This document shows, piece by piece, positions 35,699 to 42,415 of a stretch of DNA of 48,419 nt. The stretch covers positions 1 through 48,419 of the forward strand of contig JAJDNY010000199.1 in assembly GCA_022340425.1 (NCBI GenBank). The letters are read 5' to 3'. The position numbers and the translations under genes are program-made. Each line of letters opens with the position of its first letter. Within the stretch, counting starts at the first letter, position 1. Below the pieces are notes generated by a model. That model was not told the DNA's origin. It did no database searches and worked only from the letters and a program-made list of their open reading frames with translations. This DNA comes from Desulfobacteraceae bacterium. GTDB lineage: Bacteria > Desulfobacterota > Desulfobacteria > Desulfobacterales > JAABRJ01.

Positions 35699-36808
35699 AT
35701 GGATACGGTCCTGATCGTCCTGGGAGACGCGGAAATCCGCGACGGCCTTCAGACCAGCCTTCAGGCCCTGACCGGTTTGCGCCTGATTGCGGCCCAGGAC
35801 GAAAAGACGGGGCTGGAGCGGCTTACGGGCGAAGCGGTGGACCTGCTGGTCACCGAACTGACCTTTGCCCAGGGCGACGGGCTTGCTCTGATCGCCTTTC
35901 TGAGCGTCAACCGCCCCGGCACCCCCCGGGTGGTGCTGACCGAGCGCCCGCTGCCGGGCGGCGCCCAGTGGCGCGAGGGGCTTTACTGCCTCGCCATGCC
36001 CTTCGAATCCTTCCAGCTGGCTGCAGTGGTGCGCGAGGGGCTGACGCGGCGGGGCGAGGCGGCCGGCTTGTCCCTTCGCCCGCTGCTGCCGTTGGTGGCC
36101 GAGGCCCGCAAGACCTGCCGCCTGGAGGCCAGCGCCGACGAGGGCCGCAAGGGGTATTTCTACTTCGAAAACGGCGAGCTCAACGAAGCCCATTGCGGCG
36201 CGCTGCGGGGCCAGGCGGCGGCCCTGGCGATGCTGGCCTGGGACGCGGTGCACATTCGCTTCGACAGCTTGCCGGCGCGGCGGGCCGGGCGCCGCCTGCC
36301 CCAGAGCCTGGAGAGCCTGCTGCGGCAGGTTCAGAGCCCGTCACCGCCGCCCGCCCCTGCGCGAACCGCCGAACCTCCCCCGTTGCCGGCGCCCGTGCGC
36401 CACTATCCGGCGGCCGAAAAAATGCGCCTGGGGGAAGCCCTGGCGGGGCATCTGCCGCTTTTCAGGGGGATCAAGGGCTACCAGGCGGTCGGGGTGGTGT
36501 CGGATGAGGGCCAGATCCTGGCGGCCGACGGGGTTGAAAGCGACGGCGCGACGGTTCTGCCGTATCTGGCTGCGATTCTCCACCGCATCTTCAAACCCGC
36601 CCGCGCCGCCGCCGGGAGGGCGGGCATGCAGGACTGTCACGCCCTGAGCGTCCACAGCGCAGGCGCCACCGTGCTGATTGCGGGCGGTGCGGCCAGCGCG
36701 GAAAGCGGTCTCTATCTTTTCGGAGTGGTGGAGGCCACGGGCAACTGGTTTTTTCTGAAAACCCAGCTGGCCAAGGCCGCGGCCGAGATCCTGGCGCCGG
36801 CAGGTTGA
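35699..36808 (+). CDS. Receiver-like / PATAN (DUF4388) / Roadblock-like regulatory protein
   Basis: 369 residues in three parts. Residues 1-115 resemble a response-regulator receiver, but the phosphoacceptor Asp position reads LLVTEL, so it is likely not phosphorylated. Residues about 130-210 form a DUF4388/PATAN domain (GYFYFENGELNEAHCG). A Pro-rich linker (about 215-240) leads to a C-terminal Roadblock/LC7-like domain (KGYQAVGVVSDEGQILA; final strand LYLFGVVEATGNWFFLK). Such proteins act with small GTPases or in gliding, motility or signalling. AGGGGG is next to the ATG. It lies alone between DUF1786 and a convergent dehydrogenase. Confidence 0.75.
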   Translation: MDTVLIVLGDAEIRDGLQTSLQALTGLRLIAAQDEKTGLERLTGEAVDLLVTELTFAQGDGLALIAFLSVNRPGTPRVVLTERPLPGGAQWREGLYCLAMPFESFQLAAVVREGLTRRGEAAGLSLRPLLPLVAEARKTCRLEASADEGRKGYFYFENGELNEAHCGALRGQAAALAMLAWDAVHIRFDSLPARRAGRRLPQSLESLLRQVQSPSPPPAPARTAEPPPLPAPVRHYPAAEKMRLGEALAGHLPLFRGIKGYQAVGVVSDEGQILAADGVESDGATVLPYLAAILHRIFKPARAAAGRAGMQDCHALSVHSAGATVLIAGGAASAESGLYLFGVVEATGNWFFLKTQLAKAAAEILAPAG

Positions 36809-36825
36809 ACCGAGTTCCGGCGTCT

Positions 36826-38238
36826 TTAAAGATGCATGACCACCGTTTTGATCTCGGTCATCTCGCGGATGGCATAGCGCGGGCCTTCCTTGCCGGTGCC
36901 GCTTTCCTTGAGGCCGCCATAGGGCATCAGATCCGCGCGCCACTGGGTGCCCCAGTTGACCATCAGGTTGCCGCTTTGCACCTGGCGCACGAATTTCATT
37001 GCCCAATCCAGATTGCGCGTAAAGATCCCGGCGCTGAGGCCGTAGCGGGAATCGTTGGCCAGCGCGATGGCCTCCTCGAGGGTGTCGAAACGGGTCAGGG
37101 CCACGGCCGGCCCGAAGAGTTCCTCGCACGACAGCCGCATGCCGGGGGCCACCTCGGCTACCAGCGAGGGGGTGAGCAGGTTGCCCTGGCGGCTGCCGCC
37201 GGTCACCAGGCGCGCGCCGCCGTCCACGGCCTCGTGGATCCAGCGCTCCACCCGGAGGGCGTCATCCCGGCGGATCATGGGGCCCATCTGGGTGGCTTCC
37301 GCCAGCGGGTCGCCCACCGTGATGGCCTCCACCCGCGGTTTGAGGGCGTCGATCAGGTTGCCGTGGATCCGGTCGCTGACCAGCACCCGTTGGGTGGAGA
37401 TGCACACCTGGCCGGCATTGGCGTAGCCCGAAACGGCAACGGCGCGCGCCACCAGGTCCAGGTCGGCATCCGGCATGATGATCAGCGGCGCGTTGGCGCC
37501 CAACTCCAGGGTGACCTTTTTGATGCCGGCCACCCGGCAGATCTGCTCCCCCGCATCGCGGCTGCCGGTGAAGCTGATCTTGCGCACCCGCGGGTCGGCG
37601 CAGAGCTTCGCCCCCACGGCGGCGCCCGAGCCGGTGATGCACTGGATGCCTTCCGGGGGAAGCCCGGCTTCCAGCAGCAGGCCGGTTAAATTCAGGGCGG
37701 TCAGGGGGGTGTCCGAGGGCGGTTTGGCGATCACGGCATTACCGGCTGCCAGCGCCGGGCCGACCTTGTGGCACAGCAGGTTGAGGGGGAAGTTGAAGGG
37801 CGTGATGGCGACCACCACGCCGCAGGGCACCCGCAGGGTAAAACCGAATTTGCCCTCACCGCCGGGGGCGGCGTCCAGGGGCAGGGTTTCCCCGCTGATG
37901 CGCCCGGCTTCCTCGGCCGAGAGGGTGAGGGTTTCGGTGGCGCGCTCGACCTCCACCCGCGCCTCGCCGATGACCTTGCCGCTTTCCTGGGTGATCAGGC
38001 GGGCGAACTCCTCCTTGCGGGCGGCCAGCATTTCGGCGGCTTTGTGCAGGATGCGGGCGCGCTCGCGGGCCGTCAGGGCCGCCATGACGCCGGCCCCGCG
38101 AGCTGCCCCGGCCAGGGCGGCCTCCACCTCGACCGGACCGGCGCTGGGGACCGTGTCCACCAGGCTGCCGTCAAAGGGGTTGTGGACCGCGATGGTCTCG
38201 GCGGCCGAGACCCACTTCGTGCCGATATACATTTCCAT
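36826..38238 (-). CDS. NAD(P)-dependent aldehyde dehydrogenase
   Basis: 470 residues, normal ALDH length. Catalytic Glu is in LELGANAP (about residue 246) and catalytic Cys in NAGQVCIST (about 280). ITPFNFPLNL near residue 145, FTGSRDAG near residue 225 and the C-terminal YGGLKESGTGKEGPRYA are family marks. The group resembles lactaldehyde / glyceraldehyde-3-phosphate (non-phosphorylating) type enzymes; phosphonoacetaldehyde dehydrogenase PhnY is in the same broad family but there is no strong reason to choose it. Ribosome site AAAAGGAGG is excellent. Divergent from the crotonase remnant. Confidence 0.92.
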   Translation of the reverse strand: MEMYIGTKWVSAAETIAVHNPFDGSLVDTVPSAGPVEVEAALAGAARGAGVMAALTARERARILHKAAEMLAARKEEFARLITQESGKVIGEARVEVERATETLTLSAEEAGRISGETLPLDAAPGGEGKFGFTLRVPCGVVVAITPFNFPLNLLCHKVGPALAAGNAVIAKPPSDTPLTALNLTGLLLEAGLPPEGIQCITGSGAAVGAKLCADPRVRKISFTGSRDAGEQICRVAGIKKVTLELGANAPLIIMPDADLDLVARAVAVSGYANAGQVCISTQRVLVSDRIHGNLIDALKPRVEAITVGDPLAEATQMGPMIRRDDALRVERWIHEAVDGGARLVTGGSRQGNLLTPSLVAEVAPGMRLSCEELFGPAVALTRFDTLEEAIALANDSRYGLSAGIFTRNLDWAMKFVRQVQSGNLMVNWGTQWRADLMPYGGLKESGTGKEGPRYAIREMTEIKTVVMHL

Positions 38239-38345
38239 GAGGACCTCCTTTTGTGAAACTCTGAAACCAACCTAAAATGCGAACCAAAGCCGGAGGCGTC
38301 AACCGACTGCAGGGTTGTCCGCGCCGCCGGCAGGGGAGAAGCCCA

Positions 38346-38684
38346 ATGAACTACGAGGAGATTTTGTTCACCAGCGAGAATCCCGTGGGGATTCTGACCC
38401 TTAACCAGCCCGCCGAAGCCAAGGCCCTGGGCCTGGTCAACCGGGTGGTGCCCCGGGAGGCCCTGGAGGCCGAAACCCTCGCCCTGGCGCGCCAGATCGC
38501 CGGCGCCAGTCGTCTGGTACTGGCCATCGGCAAACAGGGGTTTTACGACCAGATTGATCAGCCCGATGACGCGGCCCTGAATTACGCCAAGCACACCATC
38601 GCCCTGAACCTGGGCGGCGAGGATGCCCAGGAGGGGATCCGCGCCTACCTTGAAAAACGGACCCCCGAATGGAAAGACCGTTGA
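38346..38684 (+). pseudogene. Enoyl-CoA hydratase/isomerase remnant with internal deletion
   Basis: 112 residues in one open frame, whereas crotonases have about 260. The first 21 residues match a crotonase N-terminus (NYEEILFTSENPVGILTLNQP). The next residues already match the region after the active site (AEAKALGLVNRVVP), and the rest matches the C-terminus (EDAQEGIRAYLEKR). About 140 codons, with both oxyanion-hole strands and the catalytic Glu residues, are missing in frame. It cannot be an active hydratase. GGGGAGAAG precedes the ATG, so a short protein may still be made. Confidence 0.8.
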
Positions 38685-38686
38685 AT

Positions 38687-38714
38687 CGCCGCCGCTTTCT
38701 GCCCCACGGCGGCG
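38687..38714 (+). terminator. Hairpin after the crotonase remnant
   Basis: CGCCGCC and GGCGGCG can pair (7 bp, 14-base loop) just past the stop codon. There is no T tract, so its role is unclear. Confidence 0.3.
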
Positions 38715-38729
38715 TCAGGCCCTAATGGG

Positions 38730-39467
38730 ATGAAGCCTTACCCTGATTCCTATTTAAATTCCCTGCGGGAAACCGCGCGCAAGATCTCCCTGGTGGGCCA
38801 TTCCGCCGAGGCGCTCAAAAACAGCGTGGCGGAGCTCAGCCAGAATCTCGAGGTCCTGGAGCTCTACGGGATCGAACTGCGGATGGAGGATTACGTCGGC
38901 CGGGCGGTCCACCTCTTTTTCCTGGGCAACTACGCACCGGCCCTGCAGAGCCTCGAAAAGGCGATTTCCCTGGCCCCCGATGACCCCGCCCTCTGGACCC
39001 ACAAAGGGATCCTGCTGATCCGTCTGGGGCGGCTTTACGAGGCGCTTTTGGCCGCCCAGAAGGCCGTCGGCCTGGATCCCCGCAATGCCGCCGCCCGCAC
39101 CTGCCAGGCATTGGCCCTGGAGGCCGCGCGGCGCTTCGGCGAGGCCCTGGCCGCGGTGGAGGCCGGCATCGCCTGCGCCCCGGATTACGCCCCGGCCTGG
39201 GCCCTCAAAAGCGGCATCGCTTGCCGCCTGGGCCGTTATGACGAGGGGCTCGCCGCCGGCCGGCAGGCTCTTTCGCTGGATGCCGCCAACCCCACCGCCT
39301 GGTACAACCTGGCGTGCCTGTTGGCGCTCAAGGGCGAGGTGCGCCAGTCCCTTTCGCACCTGGAGCGGGCGGTCGCCATCGACCCCGCCTGCAGCGCCAT
39401 CGCCCGGCGTGACGAGGACCTGGCAATTCTCAGGCAGATGCCGGAATTCCGCCGCCTCACCGCCTGA
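38730..39467 (+). CDS. Tetratricopeptide repeat protein
   Basis: 245 residues without a signal peptide. About five TPR units run from residue 52 to 230 (for example YAPALQSLEKAISLAPDDP, AWYNLACLLALKGE, SLSHLERAVAIDP). The first 45 residues form a separate helical cap. TPR proteins are protein-protein adaptors; the partner is unknown. The ATG at 38730 has no clear ribosome site (GGG directly upstream), and translation may depend on the preceding remnant 45 bases away. Confidence 0.85.
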   Translation: MKPYPDSYLNSLRETARKISLVGHSAEALKNSVAELSQNLEVLELYGIELRMEDYVGRAVHLFFLGNYAPALQSLEKAISLAPDDPALWTHKGILLIRLGRLYEALLAAQKAVGLDPRNAAARTCQALALEAARRFGEALAAVEAGIACAPDYAPAWALKSGIACRLGRYDEGLAAGRQALSLDAANPTAWYNLACLLALKGEVRQSLSHLERAVAIDPACSAIARRDEDLAILRQMPEFRRLTA

Positions 39468-39613
39468 GATGGGCGCTTGACAAACGTCCGGGGTCCACAT
39501 AAAAAAACCCAACCTGCGGCCGGCGAAAAGCCGGCACGCGCGGGATGGGGGAAAAAAAGCCCGCTAAAGGGGGCTTCGCAAACGCTTCAACCTGCTGTCA
39601 CAGAGAGCCTGCC

Positions 39614-40108
39614 ATGCCGATCTACGAATTTTACTGCAGCCGCTGCAACACCATCTACAATTTCTTCTCGCGGCGGATCAACACCACCAAGGTGCCGGTC
39701 TGCCCCACCTGCGGCGATGTACCATTGAACCGTCAGGTCTCGGTCTTCGCCGTCACCGGCCGCGCCCGGGAAGACGGGGAGGCCGACGATCTGCCCTTCG
39801 ATGAGAGCCGCATGGAAAAGGCCATGCAGATGCTGGCCGGCGAGGCCGACAAGATCAACGAGGATGACCCCCGCCAGGCGGCCGCCATGATGCGCAAACT
39901 CTCGGATGCCACCGGCCTGGAGCTCGGGGCGGGCATGCAGGAAGCCCTGCGGCGCATGGAGCGCGGCGAGGACCCGGATGCCATCGAGGCCGAACTGGGC
40001 GATCTGCTGGAAACCGAAGACCCCTTCCAACTGCCCGAAAAAAAAGGCGCCGGCAGCCCCGGGCGCCGTGCGGCGCCGCGGCGCGACGAAACCCTCTACG
40101 ACCTATAG
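39614..40108 (+). CDS. FmdB-family zinc-ribbon protein, extended
   Basis: 164 residues. The N-terminal 40 residues are an FmdB zinc ribbon: MPIYEFYCSRC and CPTC give four Cys ligands. The remaining 120 residues are acidic and helical (ESRMEKAMQMLAGEADKINEDD), with a disordered basic end. FmdB proteins were named as regulators of formamidase; most have unknown roles. This one is about twice the usual length. Its ribosome site is weak. It is followed by a 445-base gap. Confidence 0.82.
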   Translation: MPIYEFYCSRCNTIYNFFSRRINTTKVPVCPTCGDVPLNRQVSVFAVTGRAREDGEADDLPFDESRMEKAMQMLAGEADKINEDDPRQAAAMMRKLSDATGLELGAGMQEALRRMERGEDPDAIEAELGDLLETEDPFQLPEKKGAGSPGRRAAPRRDETLYDL

Positions 40109-40259
40109 AGCGGCGGCGTCCATCTCGATTTCACCACGGTGCTTGGGACGCGTTGCGGGTTTGGGGGCCAAACCTTGCCGCTGCAGCCAGGCGCGCCCTT
40201 CGTTGCACCTCAAATACCCTTCGCACCCCGAGTTTTGTGCGGCTGAGTTTTTGAGTGCA

Positions 40260-40290
40260 GCGGATGGCTACAGCAGGTGTAGCTATCCGC
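40260..40290. other. Strong hairpin in the intergenic region
   Basis: GCGGATGGCTACA pairs with TGTAGCTATCCGC (13 bp with one G-T) around a GCAGG loop. No T tract follows on either strand, so a simple terminator is unlikely; a protein site or RNA element is possible. Confidence 0.6.
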
Positions 40291-40410
40291 AACAGGTCAA
40301 GTAACCCACCTTAATTCCAACCTTTGGTTCGGTCCCGGCACCCTCTGTCCAGGGGAGTGTGGCCGTTTGAATCACCCCGGCTGCTCCGCCTTCCCCGTCC
40401 GCCCGCTTCC

Positions 40411-40457
40411 GATATGAATCAAAATAAGACATTATTTCATTAAGTTAGTTTCATATC
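40411..40457. promoter_or_regulatory. AT-rich dyad, candidate activator site for the sigma-54 promoter
   Basis: GATATGAA (40411-40418) and TTCATATC (40450-40457) are a perfect 8-base inverted repeat. Between them AAATAA-GACA-TTATTT adds an inner dyad. The centre is about 70 bases before the expected transcription start of the sigma-54 promoter. The GC drop is abrupt against the surroundings. Confidence 0.55.
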
Positions 40458-40476
40458 CGGCAGTGGTCTGGCCGCC

Positions 40477-40492
40477 TGGCACCCGGCTTGCT
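40477..40492 (+). promoter_or_regulatory. Sigma-54 (RpoN) promoter
   Basis: TGGCAC-CCGGC-TTGCT matches the consensus TGGCAC-N5-TTGCW at every defined position, with the invariant GG and GC ten bases apart. Expected start of transcription is near 40503, giving a leader of about 50 bases to the cysteine-rich gene. An NtrC-type activator is encoded nearby at 42416-43768. Confidence 0.85.
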
Positions 40493-40553
40493 GTTTATCG
40501 GGGGCAACCGCCGCAGACCCCATCGGTTTGCCGCCATGAAGGAGGTGAGTGCC

Positions 40554-40742
40554 ATGACCAGACGCCGTCTGTCCCCCATTGTTGCCTGCCCGCTGGCATC
40601 CGAAGTGGGAATCCCCAGAAACTGCATGCGAAATCAGGCCTGTCAGCGCTGCGCTTTCGCCGAGTGGGTGGATGACACCTGCCCGGAGTGCGTCACGCTC
40701 CCGGCCCTTGAGGCCCCGGAAGCCCTCGCCTCTGCGGCATGA
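40554..40742 (+). CDS. Small cysteine-rich protein with CX5CX2CA[FY] motif
   Basis: 62 residues, no signal peptide. Cys residues: one at position 11, then C-MRNQA-C-QR-C-AF near residues 24-35, then CPEC near residue 42. The motif C-X5-C-X2-C-A-[FY] occurs twice more in the next gene product. It probably binds zinc or an iron-sulfur cluster. The start has a near-perfect ribosome site, AAGGAGGTGA, and lies about 50 bases after the sigma-54 promoter start. I do not recognise a named family. Likely translated together with the GcvH-like gene 118 bases downstream. Confidence 0.8.
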   Translation: MTRRRLSPIVACPLASEVGIPRNCMRNQACQRCAFAEWVDDTCPECVTLPALEAPEALASAA

Positions 40743-40860
40743 AGGTGTTTCCGGGCACCGCCTTATCGACGCCCTCCCCGTCGGGTGCCAAAAGTCGCCC
40801 CGGGGGAGGAGAGACCCGCCGCCGCACACCAGGCGTGGCCGGTGGCGAAGGAGGACCCCC

Positions 40861-41796
40861 ATGAAAGCGTCATCCAAAACCAAAATTCAGGGATTTCAGG
40901 TCGTGGAAAAGGAATGCATCTGGATGAAGGCCGGCGTGATCAATTTCAGGATCTGTGATTCGGCTTACGACTGCAGCCGCTGCGCCTTCGACAAGGGGAT
41001 GCGGCGGGCCATGGGGATCGACCCCGCGGCGCGCACCGAAAAGATCGCCCCTGAGTGGGCCGCCCATCTGCAGAAGAAATTCGCCGGCGCCGATAGGCCG
41101 TGCCGCCACAGTTTGACCGGGCGGGTGCAGGCCCCCAAAATCTGCATGCTGAATTACGAGTGCTATCACTGCGCCTACGATCAGATGCTCGACGACATGG
41201 ACCTCAGTCCGTCGACCCGCCGGCCCCGGACCGTCCTGGCCGGAGGCTATCTCCTGGCCGAGGACTATTACTACCACCCGGGCCACAGTTGGGTGCGCAT
41301 CGAGCACGGCGGGCGCAGCCGGGTCGGCCTGGATGACTTCGCCGCCTGCCTCTTCGGCCCTTCCCGGCAGGTCACGCTGCCGCCCCTGGGGGCCGTGGTC
41401 CAGCAGAATCAGATCGGCTGGAGCTTCCAGCGTGACGGGCGCGAAGCCGCGGTTCTGTCGCCCCTTTCGGGAACGGTCCTGGCCGTCAACCCCGACGTCC
41501 AGGCGCACCCCGAAATCCTCCATGAGGACCCGTACCATGGGGGCTGGCTCTTCATGGCGGAGCCCACACGGCCACACAAGGATTTGAAGAATCTGTTTTT
41601 CGGCGATCAGAGCCGCTGCTGGATGGAGTCCGAGTCGGAGCACCTGCTGGGCATGATGGGGCCGGAGTACGGGGGACTGGCCGCAACCGGCAGCCGCGGC
41701 ATTCGGGATGTGGTGGGCGCCGTGGACCGGCTGGATTGGAATGCCCTGACCGAGCGGTTTCTGCAAACCGTGACCCGCCCCCCGGCCGGGGTGTGA
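40861..41796 (+). CDS. GcvH-like protein with N-terminal cysteine motifs, no lipoyl lysine
   Basis: 311 residues. The N-terminal 120 residues hold two C-X5-C-X2-C-A-[FY] motifs (CDSAYDCSRCAF near 30-41; CMLNYECYHCAY near 97-108). The middle, about residues 135-230, is a glycine cleavage H-protein-like barrel: HPGHSWVRIE, VGLDDFA, LPPLGAVV, VLSPLSGTVLAVN and GWLF. The loop that should present the lipoyl lysine reads RDGREAAVLSP and has no Lys, so it cannot be lipoylated at the usual site. A C-terminal tail of 80 residues follows. A redox, cluster-carrier or regulatory role is possible; glycine cleavage is unlikely. GAAGGAGG precedes the ATG. Confidence 0.82.
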   Translation: MKASSKTKIQGFQVVEKECIWMKAGVINFRICDSAYDCSRCAFDKGMRRAMGIDPAARTEKIAPEWAAHLQKKFAGADRPCRHSLTGRVQAPKICMLNYECYHCAYDQMLDDMDLSPSTRRPRTVLAGGYLLAEDYYYHPGHSWVRIEHGGRSRVGLDDFAACLFGPSRQVTLPPLGAVVQQNQIGWSFQRDGREAAVLSPLSGTVLAVNPDVQAHPEILHEDPYHGGWLFMAEPTRPHKDLKNLFFGDQSRCWMESESEHLLGMMGPEYGGLAATGSRGIRDVVGAVDRLDWNALTERFLQTVTRPPAGV

Positions 41797-41817
41797 AAAC
41801 CGGCGGCCCGGGCGGGC

Positions 41818-42414
41818 CTACGGCTGGCAGAGGCGCTGGTCAAGCTGGCGCCGGCAATAGCGGCACAGGGCCAGGCGCCGCTGGTCCAGTTCGTGGACGT
41901 CGCCGGAGATATGCATCACACACAACGGGTCGGGGCAGTGGACGATGCCGAAGAGGTGACCCAACTCGTGGAGCGCCACCTTGGCGCAGCGCTCCAGAAG
42001 CGTGGGCTGGGGAGAAGCGCCCGGTCCATCTTTTTCCGCCAGGCGGCACAGCGACACCAGGGCGCATCTGCCCCCCTGGCGCGCTTCGCCCAGAACGTAG
42101 GTGAAAATCGGAACAAAAAGGTCGCCTTCCACGACCCCGATCCATTTCCGGCAGCCCGGGAAGGCCTCCCGCTCCAGGCGCTGGATGATCTTGCCGGCGT
42201 CGAACTGCATGCGACCCGCATCCAGGGCATACACCGGCGCGGGCAAGCCCGGCAGCACCTCGGCCGGCAGTCCGAAAAACGCGTGGATGTGCGCGGCCAC
42301 CACCCGGGGGGCCACCGCCGGGACCCGGCCCATGGCTGCCACGCAGATTTTTTCGGTGGCTGGGCGATCGGGAGGCTGGCGAGGCGCTAGAGCTTGCCGG
42401 TTGGCGGGCGCCAT
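41818..42414 (-). CDS. amzA: Archaemetzincin-family zinc metalloprotease
   Basis: 198 residues. The extended zinc motif HELGHLFGIVHC, followed by PDPLC-VM and a CRYC pair 16 residues later, is the archaemetzincin signature: one catalytic zinc and one structural zinc on four Cys. The protein has no signal peptide and is a likely cytoplasmic aminopeptidase/protease; physiological substrates of this family are unknown. It begins one base after the stop of the sigma-54 activator gene, so it is the third gene of a kinase-regulator-protease operon. It is convergent to the GcvH-like gene. Confidence 0.92.
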   Translation of the reverse strand: MAPANRQALAPRQPPDRPATEKICVAAMGRVPAVAPRVVAAHIHAFFGLPAEVLPGLPAPVYALDAGRMQFDAGKIIQRLEREAFPGCRKWIGVVEGDLFVPIFTYVLGEARQGGRCALVSLCRLAEKDGPGASPQPTLLERCAKVALHELGHLFGIVHCPDPLCVMHISGDVHELDQRRLALCRYCRRQLDQRLCQP

Positions 42415-42415
42415 A

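Larger units (their letters stand above)
40109..40553. other. Intergenic control region of the cysteine-rich operon
   Basis: 445 bases without a gene. Contains a 13 bp hairpin (40260-40290), an AT-rich inverted repeat (40411-40457) and a sigma-54 promoter (40477-40492), each listed on its own. 40109-40259 shows nothing recognisable. Confidence 0.7.

Noticed and set aside
36826-38238. Aldehyde dehydrogenase as phosphonoacetaldehyde dehydrogenase PhnY
   Set aside because: It belongs to the broad family but lies 15 kb from the phn genes beside unrelated genes; no specific residue supports it.
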